A stretch of DNA of 64,000 bases from Nilaparvata lugens. Taxonomy: Eukaryota; Arthropoda; Insecta; Hemiptera; Delphacidae. Shown here piece after piece: positions 22,098 to 34,443 of the stretch. How positions within the stretch are numbered: the first letter of the stretch is position 1; each line of letters begins with the position of its first letter. Below the pieces are notes generated by a model. That model was not told the DNA's origin. It was given only the letters and a program-made list of their open reading frames with translations, and searched no databases. Position numbers and translations under genes: made by a program. The stretch lies in NCBI RefSeq assembly GCF_014356525.2, contig NC_052508.1, positions 56,891,441 through 56,955,440 of the forward strand. Reading direction: 5' to 3'.

Positions 22098-23499
22098 TGT
22101 TATGAGGATTGATAAATGAATTTGTATCGGAAATGACCAAGTTCGTTTGTTGTGACATTAACAGTCTGCAAACTTCAGTTCCAAGTTGGATTGTAGCTGA
22201 TGATGAATTATGTGCAAAAATACAGTAGAGCTTGCTGTTTGTGCTGAAGCCGTGAAGTAGCATTTTAAACATGTCCGAGGTGATTTATTTCCATTAATGA
22301 ATATGAACGAAGCAGTGGAATGATGTTTTCCCTTGTACCAATTTCGGCTGTTGCCCGGTTGGAAGCGAGATATGCATTATGTTAGCAGATGAAGTGGGTG
22401 GAGCTAGCAGTGGGATTGATGCTGTAGCACAATAGTCTACTAATTGTCTGTGACAATATGATTTTGTGGTGGAGACACTCTTGTGCGAGAGAGCGCGCGT
22501 GCGTCAGTGAGAGTTGATTGTGGCCGGGCGAAGGGAGGCTGCACCTTCTCTCCTCCTCACCTTCACCAAATCACTAGTCCAATATGTCCCAGTGGGCATC
22601 AACTGCACATTCGCCAACAACAATAGATATTAATAGGGTATTGATGACACTCATTGATGATGCAACCAACTCTGCGTAGTGATGCAGTCTGACGTTATCA
22701 ACCTTTTTCTAAATTGACAAAAAAGGACGTCTGAATCGTCATGGGTACAGGCACAGAGAAGGATAGGAGGCTCCTTTTCCCTCTGTGATAGAGGCTACCT
22801 ACTACTTTATTGTGCCATCTTATGCTTGATTTGACGATGGAAGGGCTTGGAATGTGTGTGCAAAATGATGTTTGATTGTTAGCTAGTGAATCTCTAATTG
22901 TGGGAGATGCTTGCTGCTTTTTAGATTGTGTGCAGATGGGGAATTTTACATGTTTTCATTATTCACGTTTTTCGTGAAAGAAATTATTGAAAACAGCCGT
23001 TATGTTGGAACAATTTTCCAAAAAATTTGAAGACTTAACACGACTCCAGTTGAGGATCTCCAATCTCTCGACTATACGAATTTATTATTGCTTATTGTCA
23101 CTACTTCAGTTCTATGCTACTCCATTTCTAACCTCATCCCAAATTTTATTATTGTGATAATGAATATTATTATTGTCTTATCTAATTTGTTATTACTGTC
23201 TCATCTAAAATGATGAAACGAAAAAGAAGCTACAAGAAATACAATGTTTCTTATCTGTGAAAATGAAACTTCAAAGTTCAAATTCTAACCTCACTTCATC
23301 AAAAATACATCGTACTAGGCAACACAAGTCACTTCTCGACCAATAAGTTGAGTCGCCGCTCGACTCAGTCTCACGGTCGTGAGGTCGCGGAGACTGGAAT
23401 CGACTAGTCCGAGTTTCACCATTTGAAAACTCATGCTTCGTCGCGAAGGGACTAGAGTTGCAGTCTCTTCTCGACTAGCGTAAATGTAAGATGAGCCTT
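22098..23499. other. No gene recognised; one GC-rich patch
   Basis: 22440-22560 holds GAGAGAGCGCGCGTGCGTCA and neighbouring GC-rich sequence of unknown role. A 72-codon minus-strand frame (22054-22272) overlaps the tandem repeats. 23340-23475 contains short inverted CGACTAGTC/GACTCAG-type motifs. Confidence 0.35.
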
Positions 23500-23599
23500 A
23501 TTATTATTCTGTAGTTTTGCTTTGTAAACTGCTATAGCGTAGTTAGATAAGACTTCATCAATCATCAACACCGTTTTTGTATATTTCTGAACTTGAAAT

Positions 23600-23745
23600 T
23601 TGATTGAAAGTGAAGCAACATAACATACCTTTTAGACCATTGGCTTACTACTATCAAAATTCGGAAAGGGAACAGTTTTGGGCTAGGCCTGTTGGTCCTT
23701 TTCTAATCGTGTATTTGATGTGTGTGTATTATTAAATGTAAATTG
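23600..23745 (+). repeat. Stem-loop retroposon module
   Basis: ACATAACATACC, then GGAAAGGGAACAGTTTTGGG, CTAGGCCTGTTGG and TCCTTTTC, giving one of the better-preserved outer stems (GGAAAGGGAAC with GTCCTTTTC). Confidence 0.65.
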
Positions 23746-23817
23746 ACGTTGTTTCGAGTACTGATCGTAGCCTGGTCATCTCATCTTATCACATTACCCC
23801 ACCCACCTTCACATATC

Positions 23818-24115
23818 GGCGGAATAGCTGTAGTCGAGTGGTTGCTGGCTTTGTAAACCAAAGGACCCGGGTACAAATCTCGGCCAGGCAATAACATTTC
23901 CTCTGGTGAATCCCGTGTTTCGGATGGACATATTAAGCTGTAGGTTCCAGATGCCTAAAAGCAGTAGTTAAGTAACTTCTGAGGCCCTGAAATTGATCAG
24001 ATGTGACCTGAAAATCTGACACCAGACCTGAGCCAGCCAGGTAACTCGATATACATTGATCCACCTTATCATTGCTGTGGGAAATATTGTTCTACCCCAG
24101 AGTATGTGGGATGGT
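23818..24115 (+). repeat. tRNA-derived SINE
   Basis: A tRNA-like head carries an A-box-like TAGTCGAGTGGTTG (about 23833) and a B-box-like GGGTACAAATCTC (about 23870), about 30 bases apart. A body follows with CGTGTTTCGGATGGAC, TTAAGCTGTAGG and AGCAGTAGTTAAGTAACTTC, of a kind shared by invertebrate SINEs that I recognise only generically. A 16-bp direct repeat (TTATTATTCTGTAGTT) flanks the wider block at about 23502 and 24241. Confidence 0.65.
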
Positions 24116-24257
24116 TTTTATTGGTCAACTATGCGCATTTAATTTTTATCTTGTCTTTGCTTTCCCACGTGTATGTTCGTGATGTATCGATAGCCAAAGC
24201 AGGATTCAGCCAATAGTAATTCTACAGAGATTAAAAACTCTTATTATTCTGTAGTTA

Positions 24258-25210
24258 TCCTAAATATCGTTATAATAAAAGTGACCAATAGCAGGTTGCG
24301 AGAGCTATAAATTAGAAAAAATTCATAACAGCTGTATGGCAAAGTTACCGTTATAATGTATGGCTGGTGAATCTACTGGGATTTAAAAGTGTTCGAACAA
24401 GAAGTGGAATACAAACGGCAAATATATTGTGAAAAGATATTTTATGGGTTCTATGCTTCTATAATCTATAATGTATGGCATAATATAGGTATGGCACGGT
24501 AATGTTATAACATTATGATACAGCGATATTATAATGTCGGATCTGAATGAAGGAGGGTGCTTGGCTTGAGGAAACCGCTTGTAATATTGGCTAACTGATC
24601 ATTATTAGGAGAGAATAGACGTGCTTCACAATTCAGGGATTTTCTGGATCGAAGGCGGGAGTTATGATGCTATCCTACCCCGAGGCTCCCCCACTTATTA
24701 ATCCTCTCTCTCTTCTGATTCTACCACTCCCTCAACTTCCCGGTCTTTTATTTTCCTCTTCTCTATTTTGCTTGTCCCGATTCTCAATGCTTCAGGTCGT
24801 CCAACTCTTTTCAATAGCATAATAACTCATTATTGTCTCTCCGATCGGAACTGTTTTTTATATCAGTTCAGCATCTCAAGTTCTGCAGATCTGATGCCAG
24901 AAAGTCAATGACGTAGTCCAGGTTGAGAATGAAAATAAATACAAAATTCAGATTAAAATTGAAATTCTATTCATTCCTATAGACAATATTTACAAATATG
25001 AGCAATAAGATAACAAAATCACACATATCAATAAAATTTAAAAAAAAAATAAGCTGATGATTATACAATAGACAATAATAATGATTGAATTTTTTGTATT
25101 AGGACAAAATTTGTGAATCAGAAAGAATAAAGATGTGGCGAATCATCTGATTGCCACCTGTGATGTTTTCAACTGGTATAGTTTGTTTATAAAAACATAA
25201 CCAAAAATAC
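24258..25210. other. No gene recognised
   Basis: AT-rich sequence with iterated TATGGCA/ATAATGT motifs at 24330-24540. No open frame or RNA gene is supported. Confidence 0.4.
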
Positions 25211-25217
25211 AAAAAAA

Positions 25218-25655
25218 AATATTTACCAGGCAATGATTGAGCCAGTCATGACGTATGGGTCAGAAGTGTGGTGTGTGGACAAATTAACTACTCAAAAACT
25301 TCTTTCAGCGGAAATGATGTACTGGAGGAGGAGTTTAGGATTGACGTTGCTGGAGCGAATCAGGAATGATATAATAAGAGAGAGAATGAGCGCAAAAAAC
25401 ACAATAATGGATGTCATTGGAGAGAAACAATTGAAATGGTATGGACACCTGCGCAGAATGAATGAAGGAAGACTTCCTTTGCAAGTATGGAATTGGGTAC
25501 CAGCGAACAGGAATAGGCGTGGAAGACCGCGAAAGAAATGGGTATCCAATGTCCACATTGAAATGGATAGTAGAGGTCTCTTTGAAGGAGACTGGATAGA
25601 TAAGGAAAGATGGCGATTGGGTGCGAGAAGCGACACAACTGAAGTTGCAAAAACT
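25218..25655 (+). pseudogene. LINE (non-LTR) retrotransposon reverse-transcriptase C-terminal fragment
   Basis: One open frame covers only the end of the polymerase and the connection region. The visible landmarks are MTYGSEVW (residues ~7-13 from the ATG at 25233), RIRNDIIRER (~43), QLKWYGHLRRM (~66), RLPLQVWNWVP (~79) and RRGRPRKKWV (~94). This arrangement is typical of the C-terminus of arthropod endonuclease/reverse-transcriptase LINEs (RTE-like or related clades). The catalytic polymerase motifs and the endonuclease are missing, so the copy is 5'-truncated at an A-run just before 25221, as expected for target-primed reverse transcription. The frame runs straight into a TA microsatellite that probably represents or replaced its 3' tail. 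Non-functional. Confidence 0.85.
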
Positions 25656-25657
25656 CG

Positions 25658-25658
<1 letters not shown>

Positions 25659-25739
<81 letters not shown>
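25659..25739. repeat. (TA)n microsatellite
   Basis: About 80 bases of alternating TA with one TATT interruption near 25699, directly 3' of the LINE fragment. Confidence 0.95.
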
Positions 25740-25742
<3 letters not shown>

Positions 25743-26360
25743 TGTTTATCACTTGTAACAGTTTATTTCAATATTTATCCAGAGTTCAATTTTGTCTTTC
25801 CAACATTAAAAATATTTCATATTCATCTAGTTTCATTTAATCAATTTCAATATAGGAAATCAACAAATTAAATTCCTATAAAGACTCCTCGTTGAAAGTA
25901 CAATACTCTACGTCTGCAAGTAGGTACGAATATCAACTTTGGAATGAGTTGAAATATCGACGAATATTCTCTGAACTGAATAGCCTCAATGTATTATATG
26001 GGATATATATTATTTATTATTCCTTCTCATTTGTAAATTGTAATCAGAATTCACTTCGATTTTACTGTTGGATTATTCTTCCAGCTACATCAACTATCTC
26101 ATAATTTTGAGTAAGAAAGGTACCTATTATCATAAATAGAGTATACTCGAATGACCTGAACTTGGTAACTCAAAACTTTCGATACTGTGGAGAGGCTCAC
26201 TCCTATTTCTTGAAAAGTTTCCATGCTATTATTATTTTTGTGAACCACTATATTCTGCTTAATAATGTATCTGGTTAATATTCGCCATAAATGTTTAATG
26301 ATAACAATAATAATTATGATTAATCAATGTGTTCTGGTTCAATTTGTGATTATATCTTTT
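25740..26360. other. No feature seen
   Basis: AT-rich sequence with scattered TATATATT. The 70-codon frame at 25892-26104 has no motif. Confidence 0.4.
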
Positions 26361-26488
26361 TACTTTCCTTGCCCTATTACCATAGTTAAGGAAAGTATTG
26401 CTTTCCGAAAAAAATTAAGGTACCCCAATTTCCAAATTTCTATACGTTTCAAGGTCCCCTGAGTCCAAAAAAATGGTTTTTGGGTATT

Positions 26489-26576
<88 letters not shown>

Positions 26577-27227
26577 CGTCTGTGTACACGATACCTCAAC
26601 TCCCAATAAACGGAATGACTTGAAATTTGGAACGTAAGGTCCTTACAATATAAGGATCCGACACGAACAATTTCGTTCAAATGCAATTCAAGATGGCGGC
26701 TGAAATGGCAAAAATGTCAAAAACAGGGTTTTTCGCGATTTTCTCAAAAACGGCTACAACGATTTCGATTAAATTTATACCAAAAATAGTAATTGATAAG
26801 CTCTATAAACTGCCACAAGTCTCATATCTGTAAAAGTTTCAGGAGCTCCGCCCCATCTATGCAAAGTTCGATATTAGATTCCCAATTATCAGGCTTCAGA
26901 TTAAATTTAAACAAAAAATAGTGGAAAAGATTAAGCATGAAAATCTCTACAATAAATGTTCAGTAACATTTTCACCTAAAATTGAAAATAAGCACGAAAT
27001 TCGAGAAAATGTTATTATTTCAATTGCAAACTGTTGGCAACTGTTGATTCTATTAAATGATTCACTACGAAGAGATAGCAGACCTCGTATGTCTCCAGCG
27101 TTATTGTCTTGTCACCAGCTGGCTCTGATCTTTGTTTATAAGTAGACTTGAGATGCGCGGGCACACCAGCGTCAGGTTATCAATTTTCATAACGGCAAGG
27201 AAAGTTGTGTGAGTGCGCCACACCAGA
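26361..27227 (-). mobile_element. H2-family Helentron/HINE-like element copy 3
   Basis: In reverse orientation the 3' hairpin is at 26361-26400 (TACTTTCCTTGCCC against GTTAAGGAAAGTA). CCCTGAGTCC, the (GT)n block, GGATCCGACACGAACAATTT and the CTCAAAAACGGCTNCAACGA module follow. The 5' end, GGCAAGGAAAGTTGTGTGAG then CGCCACACCAGA, is at 27227 and followed by T's. The 3' hairpin arms pair well. Non-coding. Confidence 0.6.
26491..26578. repeat. (GT)n microsatellite with CGCGCG end, inside H2
   Basis: About 80 bases of pure GT followed by GCGCGCGCG. It sits at the position occupied by (CA)n in the plus-oriented H2 copies, so it is a built-in feature of the family. Long CV- and TH-repeat open frames arise from it. 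Confidence 0.95.
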
Positions 27228-28037
27228 TTTTTCCTAATTGGTAAATTATTCCTTCCATTACTGATTAAAAGTTATTATCCAATGAGGGAAACAGAGTGAT
27301 TTGCCACCTGAAATGACTGGTATCAGCAGATTTCCCATCATCTCACACATTTCCTTAATACGGCAGCATCTTATTCTGAAATCTTCCGAAGACACACCTC
27401 CGACCATTAAACAACTTATCTCAACTTGTACTGGTGCTCGTAAAACTCTTCTACAATATTTAAACTTCCGATTGATCAAGTAGGCTCGCTGATATGCCTT
27501 CGAAATAACTTGACATTTCATAAAAATACCTTGTCAAGAGGCTATAAAAGTATCGTTTCCCTACAAAAAATCTCGACTCGAATATCGTTACATGAGGTCA
27601 TGATGATAGTGTACCAAACATCTCTTGGACTGTTGTTACTGGCCATTAAAATATGAATAGGGTGGTGGCAAGCGTCAGTCTATTCTCACAGCATGAATAG
27701 CCCTGAGTGATATGATCTGAATCTGCAATTATAGGATGGTGTAACCTGCAGTATGTAACATCGACAAGAAAAATTGAGGAGGGTGACTGTTGATATCAAA
27801 CTTATCTGTAAGATCTAAGACTCAACAACCACCTCGAATGCTGAACAAGGAAAGTTGTGAATAATGAATTTGAGAATAAAATGTAATGTCCTAATATGAA
27901 ATTGAAAACAAAAGGAGTTTCAATTTTTTTCTCAACATCTCTAACATATTATTTAGAATGATGCACAACATGGAAATTTCCAATACCATCGGCTAGGATT
28001 TCGAAAACCTTCTCCAACTTTGGAAGAATAAGACGTA
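27228..28037. other. No gene recognised
   Basis: Contains overlapping open frames (27258-27521 minus, 27301-27483 plus) without motifs. No other signal. Confidence 0.35.
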
Positions 28038-28056
28038 GATTTATTTATTTATTCAT

Positions 28057-28107
<51 letters not shown>

Positions 28108-28121
28108 TTATTTATTTATTT

Positions 28122-28153
<32 letters not shown>

Positions 28154-28260
28154 TTAGAACAGTCACAAACACGATATTTGGAAAGAGAAACAGGCATTGC
28201 CCAAAACTTCTTCAATTCCTTGATTTTGGCACATAAATAGTCCGAAGTGAGGTTAAGTTT
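28038..28260 (-). repeat. Stem-loop retroposon module with long (AAAT)n tail
   Basis: On the minus strand AACCTCACTTCGGACTATTT leads to AGTTTTGGGCAATGCCTG, and about 25 bases later a (AAAT)n tract of about 117 bp (28039-28155) begins. The tail at the expected 3' position is the clearest sign that the module is a retroposed sequence. Confidence 0.75.
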
Positions 28261-31200
28261 AAAATTTCTGTTTTCACCAAAGATTAACACTCAGAGAATA
28301 CGTATTCGAGATATGACTGATGAATTTTGAATTTCGAAGGGTTGATAAGAGCCGGAAATAACACTAAACAATCCGAAAGTTTCAATAATATTGAAATAGA
28401 CTTGAAAATTTTGAGCAGAAAAATTAAAACTACTATCACTGCAACTATCAGCTAGATACTTAGATGTTGTCAATACCATTATATTTGTTCAAAATCAATT
28501 CAATCTTGGAGAAATAACACAACATCTCCTCCCATACAATAATTAAATTATTCTCCAACGTTGGATGAGGTGAATTTTTGAATTCATTTCAACATACCTG
28601 CTTTCAAATTATCAAATATTGGGAGAAATAAATTGTTTTTGCTCTTGCCTCATGGTTCTCATTTTCTTACGATTTTCTCCAGTTCACGAGTAAATATCGT
28701 GAGCTATTGTATGTTATTCTCGATATTCTTAATGATTGTTAGTAAAATCTTGCATTTTTGGATCGCTTATTTCCCCAAGTTATAATAATCTTTCAACTAT
28801 TTTTTTGAAGAGAATAAATTACATCTAAGGAAAAATTAGAATCTCATGCATCGTGTACGAAATTCATCTAATGTTTGTTTTGAAGAAATTATATTTCATG
28901 AATGATCAGTGAACGTTATTGTTACAATAAACTCATTTTTTTTTAAAAAATGATAAATCATAATTCCAGAATTATTTTTCTCCACAATCATAATCAGTGA
29001 TGATATTTCATACATGTTCACTATATTTTCCTTCAACATCCACCAAGGCGCTTCTTCTCAGGCCCTCTCTTTCTTACAAATATTTTCCCATTCTTGGTCT
29101 CTCTCCAACATGTCCTTCATCCATCTTCAGCCTCCTTCTCCATCAAGGGAAATTGGATTAGAATGGAATTAGTAGTAGGTGCCTTATTCGGCTTTTTCAT
29201 ACGTTGCAAGTCGATGAACCTGCAGCCACAGTTAAATTCCCATTAATCTTATCGTTATACGCGAACCTGACAGACGTACCAACTCAATAATAAACTCCAT
29301 GAAGATCGTACCATCGCTTTATCTTCCAATGTGAAGTGTGTCTCTCTCCTCTTCAATCACAAACTTTCCATTCATTTTCACCTTTCTCCAATTAATCCAA
29401 TATTTGGAGTTTTGCAAATAATTTTCTGCTTCCTGAGTCAATATCAGTTTTCAGTTGTAGATTGTGGTGAGAATCCCAATTTTCGATGAATTATGAGAAT
29501 TTTCGGATCTCATTCATTCATATTGTGAATAAATTTGATGCAGATACTAACTTTTTTTTGCTCTCGTGCAGTTACTAAGATATGTTACTGGTTATATTCT
29601 TGAAGAAATAAGTATAATAGAATATAAGTAGTCAGATTAGAGTAGGACATGTGGATTAATTAGAGTTCATAGCGTCTCTGACATTTTTATATATTCCTTT
29701 CTGAATGAGGAATATCTGCATAGTTGGTTTTCCCCAGAATACTTAGTTTTGCGTGGAAAAACTGTTTTAGATTATTAAGATTGTTTTGTACACTTAACTT
29801 TAAATAATAAAAAATATCTCTTGATGAACAATAGCCTGTGGGAGAGAAAGACACAAAACTTGATTCAAGTTCAAAGAGCATTGATATTGTTTTGTTAGTC
29901 GTGATAACTACAATCGGGAGCTAGTTATGCAATTTGCTTCGGATGAATTGGTATTCCAACTGCATATCATCTGCTCACCTCAAATTATAAAAGAAATAGA
30001 TGACGTTTGTCAAATTCCACCGTTAATAGCTCACTATTGCTTATTATTATTATTATATTTATTTAACAATTCACTAGAAATTTACAAAATAACACTTATC
30101 AACTAATATACATTGGTGTGGCTGGAAAAAGAAGCCTTGAGCTCCAGCCACGAGTTCTAAAATATTCTTTAAATTATTGGTACATTTGCCGTGATAATAT
30201 TCTAAAATACAAACCAAAAGATAGTAAACCAAAAACCAAAAATATGTATAAATAAACACACAAAATCAATTCTTGAATCAAAAATCAACAAGCCCAATAA
30301 TAGAAATAGGTTATATAGAAATTATAATAATAATAATAATAAAAACAAAATTTTTCTTTTAGGTAATCAAAAAACCAAGTTTAAACTGAGCGTGTTAAAA
30401 ACAAGTCATAATTATAATAATTTAGTTTTCGATTTTAAAAAAGTAATTCTCTTTTACCCAGGATCTTATTTTATTCAATTTATTACTTGTAATTTAATTA
30501 TAATTATAATCTCTTGCCTTCTGTAAAATCTAAGCTTGAAATGCTTTTAAAATATAATATTCGATTCCTTCGCCGAATGTATGATTTCTAAACATTTTTG
30601 ATTCTCTTCACCAAATTCAATGCTTTCATGTAAATAAGCTAATCACTTCCAAGTATTCATTTGAAATTTCCCAATATTGAAGAAACTATCTTCTCCAAAG
30701 AAATAATTCGTCCCTATAGCATATTTTTCCATACTTTTTCAAAATTCGTTAGTAATATTTTCATTCTCATGGAAAAGTGTTAGGAGTTTATAATAATGTA
30801 GCTCATAGGTTGAGGAAGAGTTGTGTTCCAAAATACATTTTTAAAAAACATCAGTCTCGTACGGACTTTGGAAAATAATGAACAACGGTTGTAAATTTGT
30901 GGAGTGATAAATAAAATTAGATATGGTGTGTATGAGCTTGTGGTTGACAAGCGGCAATCTTTCTACAGATCTTCTCAAGCACATATTCTGTCATCTCGTG
31001 GTGGAGTTCCCACCTGCAATTGCATCAACACCTATTCCGGCCGGTAACTCTATTGTCTTTGATGGCCGTACAAAAAATAGAAATATAATTTTCTGTGCAC
31101 AAAAAATATCAAACAGTGAGATAAAAAGAAATTAAAACTCGATTACGGGACAAATTCCTACAAGGATCAGGCGCGAAGAGCATTTCTACTTTTCTTGTTC

Positions 31201-31849
31201 TCCCTTGTCTTAGCTTTAATAGAATGCGCCAGTCGCATCAATCATATTTTTGTAATGTTGTGGCGCATCGGCCTTAGTCTCTCTCCATCTTTCATCTCAT
31301 CTCCTCGAACGTTAATCAAGCCGCTATTAGTTAGTCAGGGAGGAAAGCGAGAGCTATAAGAAGAAGAGAGACGACGATCACAGGATGGATGAATGGAGTG
31401 GTGGTGGAGAAATAATGGACATGACAAAATGTGGTGGAGTGTGAGATGCTCAATTGGACAAAGATAAAAAACTCGCTGGAGATCAGTCAAGCATGTAGAT
31501 CTGGCAACAGCCTGAGATATTCATTGAGATTTCAATAATCTTCTTGTAATATCAACCAGTAATGTTCCCATCACTCTATGTAAGAAGATCGTTATAGATA
31601 ATTCGATTTCAATACACATTCACCCAATACCATTTATCATCAAACTAAACAATACAGGTATGATGAATAATACCAAATACCAATACTAAATACCATTTAC
31701 CAATACACTATACCATTTATCATCAAACTAACCATATACAGGTATGGTAAATTATTTAGCACCAACAACTAGAATAGTTTCAACTAGGCAAGCGATTCTA
31801 AAACTTCAGGGAAACTAGAGGGAAAACTGTCAACTTTGAACTAGGGATC
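28261..31849. other. 3.6 kb without a recognisable feature
   Basis: AT-rich sequence with only short open frames (up to 70 codons) and ATT/AAT microsatellite scraps at about 30045-30062 and 30327-30342. A splice-flanked segment at 30969-31043 is open in all three frames, which makes it uninformative. 31640-31740 holds a local duplication of CAATACCATTTATCATCAAA. Confidence 0.35.
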
Positions 31850-31990
31850 CGACTGGTGCAGTGGTCGCGCTGATAAGCAATCGATAAGATTGGTTAAGCT
31901 CCAAGCGCCTGCTACTCCCGTTGGAAGGGTGTTCACTTTAAGAGACGTCTTCCTCTCAATATCATGTAAGAGCTCGAAAATCGCTTCCCG
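31850..31990 (+). repeat. Possible SINE remnant with A-box-like start
   Basis: GACTGGTGCAGTGGTCGCGC resembles the A-box side of a tRNA-derived SINE. No B box follows at the expected spacing, so the identification is weak. Confidence 0.25.
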
Positions 31991-32127
31991 ATGGTTTGGA
32001 ACTCATCTAAAACTGCAGGTCCACTCATATCTCGTTATCATCCTTCTCATTGCCAATTACTGTTACTGAACATGTAATTGAGGAGGAACAATTGGTTAAA
32101 AATGCATTAAACTGATTTTTGCCAATC

Positions 32128-32206
32128 CCGGGATCAGTCTCGGGATCCCGGGATTGATATTGGATAATTCCGAAATACCGGGATTGGAAATCAATCCCGG
32201 GATGGA
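32128..32206. repeat. Cluster of CCCGGGAT motifs
   Basis: The palindromic CCCGGGAT/CGGGATCCCGGGAT string recurs five times within about 80 bases, with AATCC/GGATT spacers in both orientations. This is a GC-rich iterated motif in AT-rich surroundings. Confidence 0.6.
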
Positions 32207-32332
32207 CATTCCTACCACGAACTCATGTGAGCATCATCCACAGCAAAAAAAAAAAAAATTAAACTTAATAAAAAAAATAAAATGAAAATTCTCAGTCCAA
32301 AAGTACAGTAAGTTATAGGTTCATGTAGTATA

Positions 32333-32710
32333 TAGTGAGGTCCACGTTACAATGGCAGTGGAGAAAGATAGGAGAACAACGTTGTCGATCTTCACAGTAT
32401 AGTCAATACCTTCTTGACGGTAGCTGATAAAGGTTTATCATGTAATTAATTTATTAATTGTTCATCCTCGTTTAAAATAATCAATTATATTTATTACGCA
32501 AGAAATTATATTTTTTAATCATTTAATAATGAATTTTCATAATTAAGATAAAATATTTTGTGAATTAATTATTAATTCTACATTGTTAAAAGCCGATCTG
32601 GCAACAGAGCAAGCGAGAGAGAGATAGAGTTATCCGCTTTGTTGAATGATTGACAAGGGTAGCAATACCATTGCTAATCAAACACTGCCATTATAACGTG
32701 GACCTCACTA
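32333..32710. mobile_element. MITE with TAGTGAGGTCCACGTTA termini, copy 1
   Basis: The left end TAGTGAGGTCCACGTTACAA is inverted at the right end (CATTATAACGTGGACCTCAC) with TA outside both ends, suggesting a TA target duplication (Tc1/mariner-type). The TIR is about 28 bp and the body about 378 bp, AT-rich and non-coding. A shorter relative lies at 60528. Confidence 0.85.
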
Positions 32711-34088
32711 TAGTGATATACTCCTCATCTTACTTCTTGAAATGGGTCATACTTCATTGTTTAGGTCAATTCGTTGACTAAACCATACATGGTTTTCTGT
32801 TCAAGATTGTGATCCCAGAACAAGGAGGATCTTCAAAATACCCCTAGAACGAGGAGGATCTACTGAATACAAAAACCATGATTATATTCAGTAATATGGA
32901 ACAGAATAATTAGGCCCTGACCCCGTTACATAGTTATTCAGAAACGGAATGTTTGCAGCATGGTGACACCAGCAACAAACTACAGTTTGTTGTACTGCAA
33001 TGTGCAATCGGCGATTCTAATCTGGAGGATGAGACGTGCGTTTCATTTTCTCAGCCTACTTGCTGCACGACACAACTGACTAGAAACATTTCAGACTAGA
33101 TTGCTGGATAGTGTACTGCCATATTTGTGGTGCAACTGATTGCTATTGAAACAAAACCACAGTATGTTTAAATCCATGATGTCTCCCGCTGGTTGAAGGG
33201 GTTTGCTCAACATGTATTCTATTGCATTGTCATCGAACTTGGGAACCAGACTCAAGCGGCCGGCCTACTGATATCAATTGCTACAAAGCGGATAGAATAT
33301 AGATAGATGGATATGGAACGGGTTCGCCAGAGTTTGACGATGCTAAATGAAATGACGTCGGCTTGTTACCAATGTCCTCGTTCTCCACAAACGATAGACA
33401 CGAACTCCAAACGTGGTCAGCAAACTTACGGTAACCGATGCCATGTTCTGGCATAGAATTATAGTGATATTGTAGATAGACATGAATTAGATACAGATAT
33501 ACGGGTAAGCAGATGCATCTGATCAGCTTCTATTACTTGAAACAGGATGGAACACTGGAAATCGTTCTAGTTATACCGGATGATGGAATGATCTATGATA
33601 ATAAATTTTATTTCCATTAATATACAAATAAGCAATCTAATCAATAAAATGTACATAATATTCAAAAATACAATATATGAAATTTACCACAATCTTAAAT
33701 AAATTGCATTTTTTCGGAAATTAACGAAATGATGTTCTAGAGCAGGTATCTAATAACATACATTTCTTGACAACGTTTCCTATACTCTTACAGAGATGTA
33801 AACATTTCGAATCGGGGGTTTATCATGAAACTATTATTCAGCTACAATTCTTTTGCTGAGTTTGATGCCCACATGAGCTCTAGGCTTCTGCGTGATTAAT
33901 GAGGCAGATGACAATGAGAGATTAGTGAACCTACAGTTTTAGGTGGGCTCCGAACCATCAGAGTCATTAGAAATTATTTGTAATGTAAATGAATGAATAA
34001 AAGTGGAGTCGCAATCATAAGAGAGGAGTTACACTGATGTGTAGAAATACATTTTTTTGACAGATTTCAAGATTATAATCTTAGATTC
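32711..34088. other. No gene recognised
   Basis: Mixed-composition sequence with slightly higher GC at 32930-33450. No open frame over 60 codons with a motif and no inverted repeat. Confidence 0.35.
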
Positions 34089-34259
34089 TAAAGGTGCGTA
34101 CAGATATACGCGCCGCGAACATGAGCAATTCACTTTTAATCAGCTGATGCCAAGCTTTTTATATCTGTATGTTACCGTTTCTGTAAAAATACAGATATAG
34201 TCAGCTGATTAAAAGTGAATTGCTCATGTTCGCGGCGCGTATATCTGTATGCACCTTAA
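34089..34259. mobile_element. Long-hairpin MITE with TAA target duplication
   Basis: Element 34092-34256 has near-perfect arms of about 60 bp beginning AGGTGCGTACAGATATACGC and continuing CGCCGCGAACATGAGCAATT, with a loop of about 45 bp. TAA flanks both sides (34089-34091 and 34257-34259). This is a PIF/Harbinger-type signature. High arm identity suggests a young copy. Confidence 0.9.
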
Positions 34260-34265
34260 TAACTC

Positions 34266-34443
34266 TCTTTGCTCGTTGCAAATCCAGTCAAATTTTAACT
34301 GTAATTTGAATTCACGAGAACCAATCAGAGAACCCTTCTTTTCAAATAAGCCTCTTCTGATTGATTCTCGTAAAATTAATCATGATTAAAATTCATTTAT
34401 TTATTTATTATTTATGATACCATCCGGCTTTGTGCAACCGGAC
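34266..34443. mobile_element. MITE, CCGGTT-ended family, copy 2 (degenerate)
   Basis: Contains TCAAATTTTAACTGTAATTT, ACGAGAACCAATCAGAG and its inverse, ending CCGGCTTTGTGCAACCGG. A TTTATTTATTATTTATGATA stretch of about 25 bp interrupts the right arm. The left terminus is eroded. It lies directly beside the MITE at 34089. Confidence 0.65.

Noticed and set aside
25414..25650. Minus-strand open frames over the LINE fragment
   Set aside because: Shadows of the plus-strand reverse-transcriptase frame, which has recognisable motifs.
28039..28155. CRISPR-like or regulatory tandem repeat
   Set aside because: It is a plain (TTTA)n microsatellite in an insect-like genome, explained as a retroposon tail.
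30923..31135. 70-codon frame with an F-box-like string (LSTDLLKHIFCHL) and a nearby splice-bounded segment
   Set aside because: The resemblance covers only about a dozen residues, the rest does not fit an F-box, and the splice-bounded part is open in all three frames, so it carries no information.
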